A stretch of 64,000 nt of DNA from Flavobacteriaceae bacterium (GTDB taxonomy: Bacteria; Bacteroidota; Bacteroidia; Flavobacteriales; Flavobacteriaceae), in assembly GCA_002707025.1 (NCBI GenBank), contig PALG01000031.1, positions 186,001-250,000 of the forward strand, in the 5' to 3' direction. Under the pieces are notes generated by a model that saw only the letters and a program-made list of their open reading frames with translations, was not told the DNA's origin and made no database searches. This document shows positions 6,202 to 14,451 of this stretch, one piece after another (position 1 is the stretch's first letter; each line of letters opens with the position of its first letter). Both the position numbers and the translations under genes were made by a program.

Positions 6202-8388
6202 TTATCTAGTAAAAAGTAGTTCGCGGTACTTTGTAAGTGGCCATAATTCGTCATCCACTAAAAGTTCCAGTTTGTCGCAATGGTAGCGAATTTCATCAAA
6301 GTAGGGTTTCACCTTGTCACAATAAGCAACGGCTCTTTTTTCAGAATCCTCCATCTTATTGGCTTTTTTACGCTCTTCTATCATATCGGTGATTCCTTTA
6401 TTGATCTTTTCTATATGCTCACTAATGCTTTCAATTAATCGCATTTGCTCTCCAGCCACCTTCTTGAATGTAGTGCCATAGATAGCCTTTAAACCTTCCA
6501 CATTCTCAATAAGAATATTTTGATAACGTATGGCCGTAGGGATTACATGATTCCTAGCAATGTCCCCTAACACCCTTCCTTCAATTTGAATACGCATGGC
6601 ATATTCTTCTACTTCAATCTCGTGACGGGCTTCTATCTCCACCTTACTCATAATATTAAGGTCTTCAAACAAGCTAATGTTCTGCTTGGACAATTTTGCC
6701 TTAAGCGCCACAGGAGTGGTTTTGTTATTACTTAACTTACGTTTCTTCGCTTCCTTTTCCCAAGCTTCACCATACCCATCTCCTTCAAAACGGATTCTTT
6801 TGGAGTCTTTAATATACTCCCGTAACACATTAAAGATTGCATCATCTTTCTTCATTTTCTTGCTAGAAATCAAAGCATCTACTTCTTCCTTGAAGTCAAT
6901 TAATTGCTTCGCTACTATAGCATTCAATACCGTCATAGGATTGGCGCAGTTAGCGTAAGAACCTACCGCTCGTAATTCAAATTTATTTCCAGTAAAAGCA
7001 AAAGGTGAAGTACGGTTACGATCGGTATTGTCTAATAAGATTTCAGGGATCTTTCCAACTACATTCAATTTAAGATCGGTTTTTTCTTGCGGGGAAAGTT
7101 TACCATCGGTTACTTTCTCCAATTCATCCAAGACCTGGGTTAATTGGGATCCAATAAATACGGAGATAATTGCCGGAGGTGCTTCATTGGCCCCCAAACG
7201 ATGGTCATTACTAGCACTTGCAAAAGAAGCCCTAATCAGTTCCTCATATTCATTAACTGCTTTAATGGTATTGATAAAATATGTTAAGAACTGAAGGTTC
7301 TTCATCGGCGTACTCCCAGGGCTCAACAAATTCACTCCCGTGTTAGTAGCCAAAGACCAGTTGTTGTGCTTTCCACTGCCGTTGATTCCAGCAAATGGCT
7401 TTTCATGGAATAGTACTTTAAAGTTGTGACGATCGGCTACCTTATCCATCACATCCATAATTAAAGAGTTATGGTCTACCGCAAGGTTAGCCTCCTCAAA
7501 AATAGGAGCTAACTCAAATTGGTTTGGAGCCACCTCATTATGACGGGTCTTTACAGGGATTCCCAATCGCATACATTCGTTTTCCAACTCACGCATAAAA
7601 TTAAGCACTCTTGTAGGAATAGAACCAAAATAATGGTCGTCCAACTGCTGTCCTTTTGCTGAAGTATGCCCCAAAAGGGTTCTTCCAGCTAAAGTGATAT
7701 CGGGTCTGGAAGAAGCCAGTGCTTTATCAATAAGAAAGTATTCTTGTTCCCAACCTAAGGTAGCAATCACCTTAGATACATTCTTGTCAAAATACTTAGC
7801 CACTGCCGTCGCAGCCTGATCAATACTTTGTAAAGAACGCAATAAAGGAGTCTTATTATCCAGTGCTTCTCCAGTGTAGGCTACAAAAACGGTAGGAATA
7901 CATAATGTAGTACCTAATAAAAATGCCGGAGAAGTAGGATCCCAAGCAGTGTATCCACGTGCTTCAAAGGTATTTCGAATGCCCCCATTAGGAAAACTGG
8001 ATGCATCAGGTTCTTGCTGCACCAATTGTCCCCCTCCAAATTTTTCGATCGCTTTTCCTCCTTCAATAGGCTCAAAAAAAGCATCGTGCTTTTCAGCAGT
8101 AGACCCTGTTAAAGGCTGAAACCAGTGAGTGTAGTGGGTAGCTCCTTTACTAATCGCCCATTCCTTCATCCCGGTAGAAATATGATCGGCTATACCCCTA
8201 TCTATCTTAGTGCCTTTTACAACGGCATCCATCACCGCATTGTACGAATCCTTAGTAAGGTATTGTCGCATGGCAGTTTCGTTAAAAACATTGCTTCCGA
8301 AAATTTCTGAGCGACGCTCAGGTTCAGTTACCGCAACCGGCTTTCGATTGAAGGTTTCTGTAATAGCTTGAAAACGTAGAGTTGACAT
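6202..8388 (-). CDS. glnN: Type III glutamine synthetase
   Basis: Makes glutamine from glutamate, ammonia and ATP in the cytoplasm; the large GSIII form used by Bacteroidota. The 728-aa length fits the family (about 700-730). Family signatures are present: the N-terminal MSTLRFQAITETFNR and EIFGSNVFNE, the substrate-site block FAGINGSGKHNNWSL, the acidic metal-site region TRHNEVAPNQFELAPI, and GSYANCANPMTVLN near the catalytic core. The C-terminal region from about residue 560 is helical and charged, as usual for GSIII. It has its own -7 box (8428-8435) and terminator and is monocistronic. No nitrogen-regulation partner (GlnB, AmtB) is adjacent. Confidence 0.96.
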   Translation of the reverse strand: MSTLRFQAITETFNRKPVAVTEPERRSEIFGSNVFNETAMRQYLTKDSYNAVMDAVVKGTKIDRGIADHISTGMKEWAISKGATHYTHWFQPLTGSTAEKHDAFFEPIEGGKAIEKFGGGQLVQQEPDASSFPNGGIRNTFEARGYTAWDPTSPAFLLGTTLCIPTVFVAYTGEALDNKTPLLRSLQSIDQAATAVAKYFDKNVSKVIATLGWEQEYFLIDKALASSRPDITLAGRTLLGHTSAKGQQLDDHYFGSIPTRVLNFMRELENECMRLGIPVKTRHNEVAPNQFELAPIFEEANLAVDHNSLIMDVMDKVADRHNFKVLFHEKPFAGINGSGKHNNWSLATNTGVNLLSPGSTPMKNLQFLTYFINTIKAVNEYEELIRASFASASNDHRLGANEAPPAIISVFIGSQLTQVLDELEKVTDGKLSPQEKTDLKLNVVGKIPEILLDNTDRNRTSPFAFTGNKFELRAVGSYANCANPMTVLNAIVAKQLIDFKEEVDALISSKKMKKDDAIFNVLREYIKDSKRIRFEGDGYGEAWEKEAKKRKLSNNKTTPVALKAKLSKQNISLFEDLNIMSKVEIEARHEIEVEEYAMRIQIEGRVLGDIARNHVIPTAIRYQNILIENVEGLKAIYGTTFKKVAGEQMRLIESISEHIEKINKGITDMIEERKKANKMEDSEKRAVAYCDKVKPYFDEIRYHCDKLELLVDDELWPLTKYRELLFTR

Positions 8389-8427
8389 GTGTATGTGCTT
8401 TTTTTAAAATGTTTAAATTTTACCGCA

Positions 8428-8506
8428 CAAAAATACATTATTTTTATTTACACCCCCTAAATTTGAAGTTAAAGTTATCAATAACTTAACTTTTTGTGTT
8501 GATAAC
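8428..8506 (-). promoter_or_regulatory. glnN promoter box and upstream inverted repeat
   Basis: On the minus strand TATTTTTG (8435-8428) matches the -7 consensus, 40 bases before the glnN ATG. Just upstream lies a dyad, GTTATCAA (8474-8481) with TTGATAAC (8499-8506). The first arm sits inside the smaller palindrome AGTTATCAATAACT. These could bind a regulator of nitrogen assimilation; that is inference from position only. Confidence 0.4.
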
Positions 8507-8560
8507 CCCCTCGATAAAAGCGTTTCAATCCCTAAAAAGCAAATTATATTGAATTAAACC

Positions 8561-9514
8561 TTAATTTATGAATGCCATACCTATAAAAATAGCATAGGCA
8601 ACCACAATGAGAAGCCCCTTGTACCGGCCCATAATCAATTTCTTGGGCAAAAAGGCCAAAGGAATAAGAACAGCGGCAAATCCAAGCATCCAGAAAATAT
8701 CATTAGACAGAACCTCTGGGCTCTTTACCGCAACGGGTTGAATCATTGAGGTAATCCCTAGTACACAAGCAATATTGAAGATATTGGAACCAATTAAGTT
8801 ACCTAGGGATATTGCCTTTTCTTTTTTTAGTGCCGCAATAACCGAAGCCGCTAATTCGGGAACACTTGTACCCACTGCAATCATTGTAACCGCAATGACC
8901 CTTTCAGTGACCCCCATCGCAACTGCAAGGTCGACCGCCCCTTTCACCAAAAGCTCGCTGCCGCCCCAAAGAGACACCCCTCCAATAAGCAGCCACATGG
9001 TAATCTTGAAATTGGAAACCTGAGAAAGGGTATCATCCACTTCCTCTACTTCCTGGGTATTGTTGGCGCTCTTTCGAGCACTTCTGATAAGCAACCACAA
9101 GTACCCTATTAAAAAAATGAGCATTCCAGCACCTTCTATCCTGGAAAGTTCTTTCCCTGTACTTAGCAAAAGGAATAAGGCCAAAGATACAAACATCATC
9201 ACGGGCCAATTTATTTTGTAAAAATCCTTATCTATAGCCAATGGACCAATAACCGCGGTAACCCCTAAAACCAACCCTATATTGGCAATATTGCTTCCAA
9301 TCACATTTCCCAAGGAAATATCACTGAAACCTTCCAAAGCAGCATTCACACTAACCAACAATTCGGGGGCAGAAGTGGCAAAGGACACCACCGTTAAGCC
9401 TATCACCATTCTAGAAAGCTTCAATTTAAAAGACAAAGCAACCGAAGATCTCACCAAAAACTCTCCACCTATCACCAGCAAGGTTAATCCTAAAAATATG
9501 TATAAGACACTCAT
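8561..9514 (-). CDS. Calcium/sodium antiporter (CaCA family, YrbG type)
   Basis: Inner-membrane exchanger expected to swap cytoplasmic Ca2+ for Na+. The 317-aa chain has about ten hydrophobic segments arranged as two inverted halves. Each half carries the alpha-repeat signature: residues about 40-75 (GLTVVSFATSAPELLVS then LGNVIGSNIANIGLVLG) and about 205-245 (AVGTSVPELAASV then LGNLIGSNIFNIACVLG). The acidic residue in APEL/VPEL and the GSN motifs are the ion-binding positions of the family. It has no close operon partner: 172 bases separate it from glnN, and it is divergent from the BlaI repressor. A confident family call; the ion pair is by analogy. Confidence 0.92.
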   Translation of the reverse strand: MSVLYIFLGLTLLVIGGEFLVRSSVALSFKLKLSRMVIGLTVVSFATSAPELLVSVNAALEGFSDISLGNVIGSNIANIGLVLGVTAVIGPLAIDKDFYKINWPVMMFVSLALFLLLSTGKELSRIEGAGMLIFLIGYLWLLIRSARKSANNTQEVEEVDDTLSQVSNFKITMWLLIGGVSLWGGSELLVKGAVDLAVAMGVTERVIAVTMIAVGTSVPELAASVIAALKKEKAISLGNLIGSNIFNIACVLGITSMIQPVAVKSPEVLSNDIFWMLGFAAVLIPLAFLPKKLIMGRYKGLLIVVAYAIFIGMAFIN

Positions 9515-9605
9515 ATATATTATCTATGGAGCGAAGATACTAATTACGCCACGGAAGTGAAATGCAAGAATGAAAATTTCCGCATACAATAAAAAACTAT
9601 AAAAT

Positions 9606-9659
9606 TAGTTATATAACTACATAATTAGTTGTTTAACTAAAAAAATAGTTATAAGTTTG
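9606..9659 (+). promoter_or_regulatory. BlaI-type operators and promoter of the repressor/sensor pair
   Basis: A perfect 14-base palindrome TAGTTATATAACTA (9606-9619) is followed by the dyad TTAGTT-GTTT-AACTAA (9625-9640), plus a half site TAGTTAT at 9646-9652. A promoter is readable across them: GTTG (9628-9631), 20 bases, TAAGTTTG (9652-9659). The second dyad covers the -33 box, so repressor binding would block initiation. The ATG is only 4 bases past the -7 box, implying a leaderless or nearly leaderless mRNA. Confidence 0.75.
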
Positions 9660-9663
9660 GGAC

Positions 9664-10020
9664 ATGGAACGATTAACCAATAAAGAAGAGGAAATCATGC
9701 AAGCCTTATGGCGTTTGAACAAAGCTTTTGTTAAAGAGATTTTACCTTTACTTCCAGGAGAGAACCACTACAATACCATTTCCACTATCGTTAGAAACTT
9801 AGAAGAGAAAGGGTTTGTGGGACATCAGGCTTTTGGAAAAACCCACCAATACTTCCCTTTGGTGAGCAAGGAAGCGTATACCAAAAAATTTATGAGTTTT
9901 GCCACCAAACGTTTTTTCGATAATAATTACAAGAATCTCGTCTCCTTTTTCGCTCAGGAAGAGAAAATAAGCGCTGAAGAACTTCGGGAGATCTTAAAAC
10001 TCATTGAAGAAAAAAAATAA
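9664..10020 (+). CDS. BlaI/MecI/CopY-family transcriptional repressor
   Basis: A 118-aa winged-helix repressor. The N-terminal half shows the family helix-turn-helix: LTNKEEEIMQALWRLNKAFVKEI, then NHYNTISTIVRNLEEKGFVGH as recognition helix and wing (about residues 5-60). The C-terminal half carries dimerisation helices (FATKRFFDNNYKNLVSFF). BlaI-type repressors are inactivated by cleavage when the partner M56 sensor is triggered. It is followed after one base by that sensor gene, and palindromic operators precede it, so autoregulation is expected. No beta-lactamase gene is nearby, so the inducing signal need not be an antibiotic. Confidence 0.92.
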   Translation: MERLTNKEEEIMQALWRLNKAFVKEILPLLPGENHYNTISTIVRNLEEKGFVGHQAFGKTHQYFPLVSKEAYTKKFMSFATKRFFDNNYKNLVSFFAQEEKISAEELREILKLIEEKK

Positions 10021-10021
10021 T

Positions 10022-12349
10022 ATGGACTTTTTAATCTACATCGCCAAATCTGCTGGAATTTTGTCGCTCTTCTACCTAATATATAGGTTAGCCCTACGGA
10101 AAGACACCTTTTTTAAAACCAATAGATTTTACCTGCTTTTTGGATTGGCATGTGCCTTATTCCTTCCTTGGCTTACTTTTACGCAAATCATCATCATGGA
10201 AGCAATCCCAGTGGTTGCCAGTAATTATTCTGAAGAAATAATTAATACCTCGACTATTCAGCTAGCCCCAGAAGCTAAGACTTTTCCTATTTGGAAATTG
10301 GCATTATGGGGATATTTAATAGTGATGGGGATCCTATTTATAAAGTTCGTCGTAGAGCTGTCCTCCTTACTGAATTTGCTTTTAAGATACCCCAGCAAAC
10401 GGGTTAATGGATTTCGTTTTATTAAAACCAACAAAACTATTGCACCCTCCTCTTTTTTTAACTATATCATTTTTAATCCAAATTCTCATGAGCAAAAGGA
10501 ACTGGAAATGATTTTAAGGCATGAGGAGGTTCATGCCTCGCAATGGCATAGTTTGGACACACTTCTAGCATACCTAGTACGCATATTACAATGGGCTAAT
10601 CCGTTTTCTTGGTTTTATAGAAAAAGTGTTACGGAAAACCTTGAGTTTTTAGCCGATTACCAAACCGTGAATAGCATTGCGTCCAAAACGGAATATCAAC
10701 TGGCACTTTTAAAGGCTTCATCACCCTTACCCGTTCCAGCGCTTACCAATAATTTTTATCAATCATTTATCAAAAAACGAATCATTATGTTAAACAAAAA
10801 TCATTCAAACAAGTCCCACCAATTCAAGTTACTTTTAATTTTACCGGCACTCGCCCTTTTTCTCTGGAGTTTTAATACGGAAGAAGTAATCGAATACACC
10901 ACGGCTTCTAGTATTATGGAGGCTTCGGAATCTTTTACTCCTGAAAAGAACAGTGTTTCCTTTTCCGCAAAATCGTCCGATGCAGATTTGGATGTTCTTG
11001 AAGATTACTTTAAAACGAACCATCCGGAAAGTTTGATTAAAATAGAAAATAGGAAAAGGGATGCGGATGGCCATCTGTTCAATTTTAGCTTTCAAGTAAA
11101 GTTTGCTGGAGATGAAAAATTCTTTACCCGTTTTGACCGAACCAAAGACACTCCTTTTGAAAGCACCTATAAAATTGAACCTTTAGAAGAAAAACTGCTG
11201 TTGGTTACCGAATCGGGTCCTGAAGGCGTTCAATTGGAAATAAGCCCCAAAGAATTGAAAATAAAAACCCCTAACGGAACCCCCTTTCTTGTAGACTCTG
11301 AAAAAGAAATTTCAAAAAAAACTGCTAAAGATAAAAAGCCACTAGGGGAAAATCCGCTTTACATCCTTAATGGGAAAACCCTTCAAAAAAAGGATTTACC
11401 CAAAAACAAAACTTTAAAAACCAAGGGAGGGATTGTCGTTTTCAATCCAGAAGAAGGTTTTAAAAAGTACGGTGAAAAAGGCAAGGATGGAGTCCTTCTG
11501 TTTAAAGATGAAGTGATTTTTGTTGCTGAAGAAAATTCAGAAAAAAGCAATACCAACGCAGCTTCACAATCTAAAAATATTGGAATAAAAATTCCAATGA
11601 CCGAATTTAAGATCCATAAAAACACTTCCGACCAGGAACTTCAAAAGATTAAAAAACAACTGAAAGATGATCATGGCATCATCTTAAATTATGCTACGTC
11701 CCGAAATAATGCAGGGGAAATTGTAGCACTTTCGATGAATTATTCTGGAAAAGGTAAAAATGGTAATTACCAAGTGACCGACGATGAAGGTATTGAGGAA
11801 TTTGTTTTCTTCATCAAAGAAGATGGCACTATGGGATTCTTTTCTGAAGCAGCCGAGCTAAGAAGGGAAGAACGTATGAAAGCACGTGAAATTGAAATGA
11901 AACAACGGCGTAAGGGTTTGAAGAAACGTGCGGAAGAACGAAGGGAAGAAATGGAGGAACGCCGTGAGGAAATGGAACTGCTTCGCGAAAAACGACTTGA
12001 GGAAATGGAAACCATGCGTGAAGAATTGGACCAAAAAAGAGAAGCGATGCGGGAAGAAGTTTTCATCGCAAACCGAGACTCCCAAAATAATAAGGTAATC
12101 GTAATTTCCAACGATTTGGGCGAGACCCTTCATATCCATAAAAATAGCACAGATGATGAATTGGCCCAAATGAAAGAAACACTTGCTGAAAAAAACATTG
12201 ACTTTAACTATCGAGGTATTAAACGAAATAAGCTGGGAGAGATTACGGGGATAAAATTTTCCATTAACGACCACAAAGGATCCAAATCCTCAACCGTCAT
12301 AAGAGGAGATGATGACGAGCCTATTGAAACCATTATTATCCAACAATAA
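10022..12349 (+). CDS. M56-family (BlaR1-like) membrane metallopeptidase, antirepressor
   Basis: Predicted partner of the upstream BlaI protein. The ATG at 10022 (1 base after the blaI stop) gives 775 aa; an upstream in-frame TTG at 10004 is less likely. Transmembrane segments lie near residues 5-25, 35-58, 90-112 and 268-285. The zinc protease motif HEEVH is at 167-171, with the downstream ENLEFLAD supplying the third ligand. Instead of a penicillin-binding sensor domain, the C-terminal region contains a plug-like stretch (about 446-500: LYILNGKTLQKKDLP to KKYGEKGKDGV) resembling TonB-receptor plugs. It also has two copies of an HKNxxDxEL domain (about 529-580 and 702-752) around a Glu/Arg coiled coil (611-680). 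Confidence 0.88.
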   Translation: MDFLIYIAKSAGILSLFYLIYRLALRKDTFFKTNRFYLLFGLACALFLPWLTFTQIIIMEAIPVVASNYSEEIINTSTIQLAPEAKTFPIWKLALWGYLIVMGILFIKFVVELSSLLNLLLRYPSKRVNGFRFIKTNKTIAPSSFFNYIIFNPNSHEQKELEMILRHEEVHASQWHSLDTLLAYLVRILQWANPFSWFYRKSVTENLEFLADYQTVNSIASKTEYQLALLKASSPLPVPALTNNFYQSFIKKRIIMLNKNHSNKSHQFKLLLILPALALFLWSFNTEEVIEYTTASSIMEASESFTPEKNSVSFSAKSSDADLDVLEDYFKTNHPESLIKIENRKRDADGHLFNFSFQVKFAGDEKFFTRFDRTKDTPFESTYKIEPLEEKLLLVTESGPEGVQLEISPKELKIKTPNGTPFLVDSEKEISKKTAKDKKPLGENPLYILNGKTLQKKDLPKNKTLKTKGGIVVFNPEEGFKKYGEKGKDGVLLFKDEVIFVAEENSEKSNTNAASQSKNIGIKIPMTEFKIHKNTSDQELQKIKKQLKDDHGIILNYATSRNNAGEIVALSMNYSGKGKNGNYQVTDDEGIEEFVFFIKEDGTMGFFSEAAELRREERMKAREIEMKQRRKGLKKRAEERREEMEERREEMELLREKRLEEMETMREELDQKREAMREEVFIANRDSQNNKVIVISNDLGETLHIHKNSTDDELAQMKETLAEKNIDFNYRGIKRNKLGEITGIKFSINDHKGSKSSTVIRGDDDEPIETIIIQQ

Positions 12350-12371
12350 ACGGTATACTTTTTAATTTATA

Positions 12372-12397
12372 AGCCTCCTTTTCTTGAGGCTTTTTTT
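12372..12397 (+). terminator. terminator after the BlaI/M56 operon
   Basis: AGCCTC and GAGGCT arms with an 8-base loop and a run of seven T, 22 bases after the sensor stop codon. Confidence 0.85.
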
Positions 12398-12415
12398 ATT
12401 TCGTATTTTTAAACC

Positions 12416-12571
12416 ATGAAGAAAAAGCTATTCCAACTTTTGGCTAAAATCAATAAGACTATCCTACCAAGCCTCACCAAGAAAGGCGTGAATTTAGAGA
12501 AAGCTACGAAGCTTCAAATGGCTTTATTTGGCTACCGACTTTGGGTGACTAAAAATGCATTGGATCAATAA
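12416..12571 (+). CDS. 51-residue conserved-looking basic protein, function unknown
   Basis: Small ORF with ATG at 12416 and TAA at 12569-12571. The product starts MKKKLFQLLAKINKTILPSL and ends GYRLWVTKNALDQ. It is basic and amphipathic with no signal peptide, reads with normal local codon use, and begins just after a terminator. I recall similar 50-residue proteins in related flavobacteria, sometimes labelled SsrA-binding protein without support from the sequence; that is memory, not a search. Its last 7 bases overlap the convergent apt gene. Function not recognised. Confidence 0.6.
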   Translation: MKKKLFQLLAKINKTILPSLTKKGVNLEKATKLQMALFGYRLWVTKNALDQ

Positions 12572-13080
12572 TTCAAAATAGAGGCTACCGGATATTTCTT
12601 CAGTTTTTGCTTTCCTTTCAAAAAATCCAACTGCATGATAAAATTGCATTGAACCACTTCCCCACCCAATTGTTCAATAAGGCTACAAACTGCTTCAGCG
12701 GTTCCGCCTGTGGCTAGTACATCGTCATGAACTAAAACTTTCTCCCCTTTGGAGATGGCGTCTTCATGGATTTCCAGGGCGTCCCATCCATATTCCAATT
12801 CGTAGGGTTGCTTCAGCGTTTGATACGGAAGTTTACCCGCCTTACGAACCGGAACAAAACCCGCGCCTATTTCCTGCGCCAACAAGGTTCCGAAGAAAAA
12901 CCCACGGGACTCCACCCCAACCACTTTATCAATTTTTTTTCCGTCGATTAATTCCAGTAATTGTTGTACACACACGCTGCTCGCCTCGGGAGAAGCCAGT
13001 AGCGGAGTAATGTCTTTAAAAATGATTCCTTCTTTAGGGAAATCGGGAATAATACGGATGTAATCTTCAATATCTAGCAT
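12565..13080 (-). CDS. apt: Adenine phosphoribosyltransferase
   Basis: Purine salvage enzyme: adenine plus PRPP gives AMP, in the cytoplasm. The 171-aa length is typical. The N-terminal DYIRIIPDFPKEGIIFKDITPLL is the standard Apt opening. ESRGFFFG contributes to adenine binding. The PRPP-binding motif is VLVHDDVLATGGTAEA (about residues 115-130). The gene overlaps the small convergent gene by 7 bases and is followed upstream, after a 48-base gap, by the ABC1 kinase gene on the same strand, so it may be the last gene of that transcript. Confident. Confidence 0.96.
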   Translation of the reverse strand: MLDIEDYIRIIPDFPKEGIIFKDITPLLASPEASSVCVQQLLELIDGKKIDKVVGVESRGFFFGTLLAQEIGAGFVPVRKAGKLPYQTLKQPYELEYGWDALEIHEDAISKGEKVLVHDDVLATGGTAEAVCSLIEQLGGEVVQCNFIMQLDFLKGKQKLKKYPVASILNY

Positions 13081-13128
13081 TCTTAAAAATAGCTATAATT
13101 TTTAGCTTCTGAAACAGTGGGCAACAAA

Positions 13129-14448
13129 TTATTTTAAGTTTTTCAGAAGGCCTAAAGGATCTATTTCGATTTCAGCTTTTAGGTCATTTAGCAGATTATA
13201 AAGCCCGAAAAACGTTCTATTTATATACAAAAAATGTTTACTTCCTCGATTACCGTCCATTTTCCGAAGTTCCTTGTCGGAAGCATATTTTTCGCTTAGC
13301 GCTGTGATACGATTCCAAAATTGGGGATCCCCAAAATCGAAGTTTTCATGCTGAAAGGGTTCACAAAACAAGCTCAACATTTCGTGGAACAACTTCATGA
13401 AATACGCCTCATCCTTTTCTGAATCGGTTTCCTTTAACAACTCCAATTGAAGCATTCGTTCTTTCAGTTGTTCAGGATTTTCAAAACTATTCTTTTGGGA
13501 AAGTTGAAAATAGGGTTCGTAAAATTCTTCTGGAATTTCTTTGATACACCCAAAATCGATAGCAGCCAATTGACCTTCTTCAGTTACCAAAAAATTACCA
13601 GGGTGCGGATCGGCATGTACTTCTTTTAAAACATGCATCTGGTACATGTAAAAATTCCAAAGCGATTGCCCTAATTGGTTTCTTTCCACTTGCGAGTGCG
13701 ACTCCTTCACATACTCAGATAGATGCTTTCCTTGAATCCAATCCATCACCAAAATACGTTCACTGGAATACGTTTCGTAATACTTCGGAAAAACCATTCC
13801 AGGGATGTGGGCACATGCCTCTGTAATGGCTTTACTGCGTTGTAATTCCAAATTGTAGTCGGTTTCCTCTAATAGTTTTCCTTCCACTTCCCTGAAATAC
13901 TTTTCAGCATCTTTACTTTTAATATTGAACATTCGGGTAGCGACCGGTTTCACCAAAGCTAAATCGGAAGAAATCGCATTGGCAACCCCTGGATATTGAA
14001 TTTTCACGGCTACGACAGTTCCATCATCTAGGGTAGCTTTATGAACCTGCCCAATGGTCGCAGCGTTAACCGCTTCTTTGGTAAAACTTTTGAAGAGCTC
14101 TTCAGGGTATTTCCCAGTATAGGTTTTAAAAGTTTTACGCACCAAAGGTGAGGAAAGAGGTGGCACGCTAAATTGCGCTAAGGAAAAACGCTCTACATAA
14201 GCCCGCGGCAAAATACTTTTCTCCATACTTAGCATTTGCGCTACTTTAAGGGCACTTCCCTTCATGTCCTTCAGTCCATCATAAATATCGCTCGCATTTG
14301 CCTCATCCAAAGTTTCCCGATCCACGGAGGCGCCCATGGCCTTTTTTCCGTAGTATTTTAAATAATTACCCCCTAATTTTACTCCAGTCTTGACCAAAGT
14401 AGTCGTTCGCTCAATTTTTCCAGTAGGAATTTTGTCTATCGTCTTCAT
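13129..14448 (-). CDS. ABC1/AarF/UbiB-family atypical kinase
   Basis: Protein-kinase-like (PKL) family member, 439 aa. Family marks: the KxGQ-like helix, here MKGSALKVAQMLSME (about residues 41-55), the Ala/Gly-rich loop equivalent AATIGQVHKATL, the nucleotide-binding lysine in VAVKIQYPG, the ERILVMDWIQGKHL segment, and the catalytic HADPHPGNFLV followed by AAIDFGCIKEI (HxDxxxxN and DFG). Bacterial relatives support ubiquinone synthesis; Bacteroidota use menaquinone, so the substrate here is open. The upstream TetR-like gene ends 3 bases before this start, so the pair is co-transcribed and probably co-regulated. Confidence 0.9.
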   Translation of the reverse strand: MKTIDKIPTGKIERTTTLVKTGVKLGGNYLKYYGKKAMGASVDRETLDEANASDIYDGLKDMKGSALKVAQMLSMEKSILPRAYVERFSLAQFSVPPLSSPLVRKTFKTYTGKYPEELFKSFTKEAVNAATIGQVHKATLDDGTVVAVKIQYPGVANAISSDLALVKPVATRMFNIKSKDAEKYFREVEGKLLEETDYNLELQRSKAITEACAHIPGMVFPKYYETYSSERILVMDWIQGKHLSEYVKESHSQVERNQLGQSLWNFYMYQMHVLKEVHADPHPGNFLVTEEGQLAAIDFGCIKEIPEEFYEPYFQLSQKNSFENPEQLKERMLQLELLKETDSEKDEAYFMKLFHEMLSLFCEPFQHENFDFGDPQFWNRITALSEKYASDKELRKMDGNRGSKHFLYINRTFFGLYNLLNDLKAEIEIDPLGLLKNLK

Positions 14449-14451
14449 GTG

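Noticed and set aside
11767-12274. Ser- and Phe-rich minus-strand frames opposite the M56 gene's coiled coil
   Set aside because: Antisense readings of GAA/AGA-rich codons of the charged coiled coil; no independent gene features.
9664-12349. Beta-lactam resistance regulator
   Set aside because: No penicillin-binding sensor domain in the M56 protein and no beta-lactamase gene in the window; only the BlaI/M56 architecture is claimed.
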